Origin: Aquilaria yunnanensis
Taxonomy: Eukaryota > Streptophyta > Magnoliopsida > Malvales > Thymelaeaceae
NCBI GenBank assembly: GCA_039654915.1
Contig: CM077600.1
Location: 39,726,492 to 39,790,491, forward strand
Length of the DNA: 64,000 nt
Reading direction: 5' to 3'
Shown: positions 62,901-64,000 of the stretch, piece after piece
Layout of the letters: each line of letters starts with the position of its first letter
Numbering within the stretch: position 1 is the stretch's first letter
Notes under the pieces: generated by a model
Told to the model about the DNA's origin: nothing
Databases searched by the model: none
Seen by the model: only the letters and a program-made list of their open reading frames with translations
Translations under genes and position numbers: made by a program

Positions 62901-63589
62901 CAGTCGTTAACACAAGCATCAATTTTTAGATGCGCAAGACCAAGTTGTGAAACTAATTTCTTCGTCTCATACCAATTCGACGGCATCTTGCTGTCACTTG
63001 GCTGTGTTTCTTTCATCAAGGCCGCAATACCATCATAACACCCTCTTGGTATATGATATTCTGCTTTAAGGTTTAACAAACGAACTGCAGCAGATAGCTC
63101 AGAATGTGTCTCACATCCATCCCAAAGAGGTGTAGTCGCTGAGTACAATAAATCAGAAAACCGTCTAAAACCTTCATTAGGTTCTTTATGGACGTCAGAA
63201 AAATTCTGATGGGAACTTGGTCCAATTGCATCAAAAATCATTCGAGCATATGGGTTTACAGGTGAACTACCCTCAGCATGCTCATACGAATCACAACTAT
63301 CAAACGGCTGATCTGACGGTTCCTTAAACGGCTCCCCATGAGCTGTCCAGTTAGTGTAAGAAGGCATGAATCCGCACTTATATAGATGCACTCTAACATC
63401 ATCACAATCCTTAAACCTCAAATTTTTACATCTCCGACATGGGCAACGAATTTTGTTCCCATCCATATGACCTGGATTACTACAAGCAAATGTTATGAAC
63501 TGCTCAACCCCTGTCTCCCACTCCTCCTTGTACCCAACTCGCCCAGGTAAATAACGACTACTATACATCCAAGTACGTTCTTGTTCCAT
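59936..63589 (-). CDS. TNP2-type CACTA transposase, uninterrupted
   Basis: Exons in order of translation: 61005-63589, 60789-60888, 59936-60706, all in phase, giving 1151 residues. Start MEQERTWMYSS at ATG 63589. Residues about 5-85 form the transposase-associated domain with a Cys cluster (RCPCRRCKN). The TNP2 catalytic domain (about 210-580) shows LCSDGFIPF (D335), INDFPAYGMLSGW (D428) and LDVMHIEKNV (E561), the putative D-D-E residues. A DUF4218-type region covers about 635-800. The last exon carries a DUF4216-type region (VVLFRCAWFDP, YGKFDLFILA) and an acidic tail. The transposase cuts and joins element ends in the nucleus. No stop or frameshift was found, unlike most relics. Confidence 0.9.
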
Positions 63590-64000
63590 GGAGTCCTACC
63601 AATGGAAATTATATATTAATAGAGGGTAAGGCCTGGGAGGGTATGTCCACTTCTTAACCCTCAAATTACTTGCATTTGAAGGACAGGTTGACGAGGTGAC
63701 ATGCAACAACAGCAAGACATAGACAATTTCATACTTAAGTGTTTAGGGTGTGTGAGTTCAATAAGTGCGGCATTCTAATGCATGTCAACCAAAAAGCCCA
63801 CATCTTTCAAATTTTGCAAACATAGTGTTTCATGTCTCATGCTGATTAGGCACATCAAAGTCGAGAGCAAATTCAACACCAAATATTAATAACTCCAAAA
63901 TATACAAAGCATAAGAAGTCATTCCATCCATAGTATAGATAATTATTATTCTAATTATTACTACTCTTGTTGGGTTTATTATAATTATTATTATTATTAA
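63590..64000. other. Upstream part of the CACTA element
   Basis: It should hold the TNP2 leader or promoter. No open frame and no CACTA terminus were seen before the window ends. Confidence 0.5.

Larger units (their letters stand above)
57371..64000 (-). mobile_element. CACTA (En/Spm) DNA transposon, right part cut by the window
   Basis: The terminus CACTACTAAAAAACAG starts at 57371, followed by a 400-bp array of short subterminal repeats. Two minus-strand genes follow, ending toward this terminus: a TNPA-like gene and a TNP2-type transposase. This is the standard CACTA layout seen from its 3' end. No matching terminus (reverse complement TAGTG) was found before 64000, so the element is at least 6.6 kb and continues outside. 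The 3-bp TSD cannot be checked with one end only; flanking bases are CCA. Confidence 0.9.

Overview
The window is nuclear DNA of a flowering plant, most likely a eudicot. The reasons are GT-AG introns, plant-only gene families (GAUT, MYB-CC, QWRF, TNP2-type CACTA transposase), AT-rich intergenic DNA and dense plant-type mobile elements. I cannot name the species.

Host genes, left to right. The 3' end of an endosomal NHX5/NHX6-type Na+(K+)/H+ antiporter lies at 100-422 (+). A complete six-exon QWRF7-like microtubule-associated protein lies at 3940-6697 (+), and the spliceosome factor CWC25 at 10967-12638 (+). Two different MYB-CC (GARP) transcription factor genes follow on the minus strand: a PHL7 orthologue (13408-15875, with a long 5'UTR intron reaching about 17.6 kb) and a second, PHL11/IPN2-like gene (20568-23580). 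A RING-H2/von Willebrand A protein of the WAV3/EDA40 type lies at 29332-31608 (-). A nine-exon galacturonosyltransferase, GAUT4-like (50206-53526, -), would encode 616 residues and act in pectin homogalacturonan synthesis. Gene models were built by hand from splice sites, reading-frame continuity and remembered family sequences. They are not transcript-confirmed.

Between the genes is a thick deposit of transposable elements, many with both ends and target-site duplications (TSDs) still readable. I find about eight Mutator-like (MULE) elements, one of which carries a broken piece of the nuclear gene for chloroplast ATP synthase delta (atpD), so it is a Pack-MULE. There are three hAT-like elements, two with GGGTCGGGTT-type subterminal repeats. 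There are also three Stowaway MITEs, two tRNA-derived SINEs with TSDs, a TRIM-like LTR element nested inside a MULE, a LINE remnant and several degenerate LTR-like fragments. Nested insertions give a relative chronology.

From 57371 to the right edge lies one end of a large CACTA (En/Spm) transposon. The CACTA terminus is followed by an array of subterminal repeats and two uninterrupted spliced genes on the minus strand: a 429-residue accessory (TNPA-like) protein and a 1151-residue TNP2 transposase whose putative D-D-E residues are present. Only one terminus is inside the window. What is visible is consistent with an autonomous or recently active copy.

The strongest second-look items are the atpD Pack-MULE, the intact CACTA gene pair with its repeat array, the TRIM-in-MULE and hAT-in-MULE nests, a MULE made mostly of three tandem arrays, a vWA domain without its metal site, and a GC-AG intron in the PHL7 gene.
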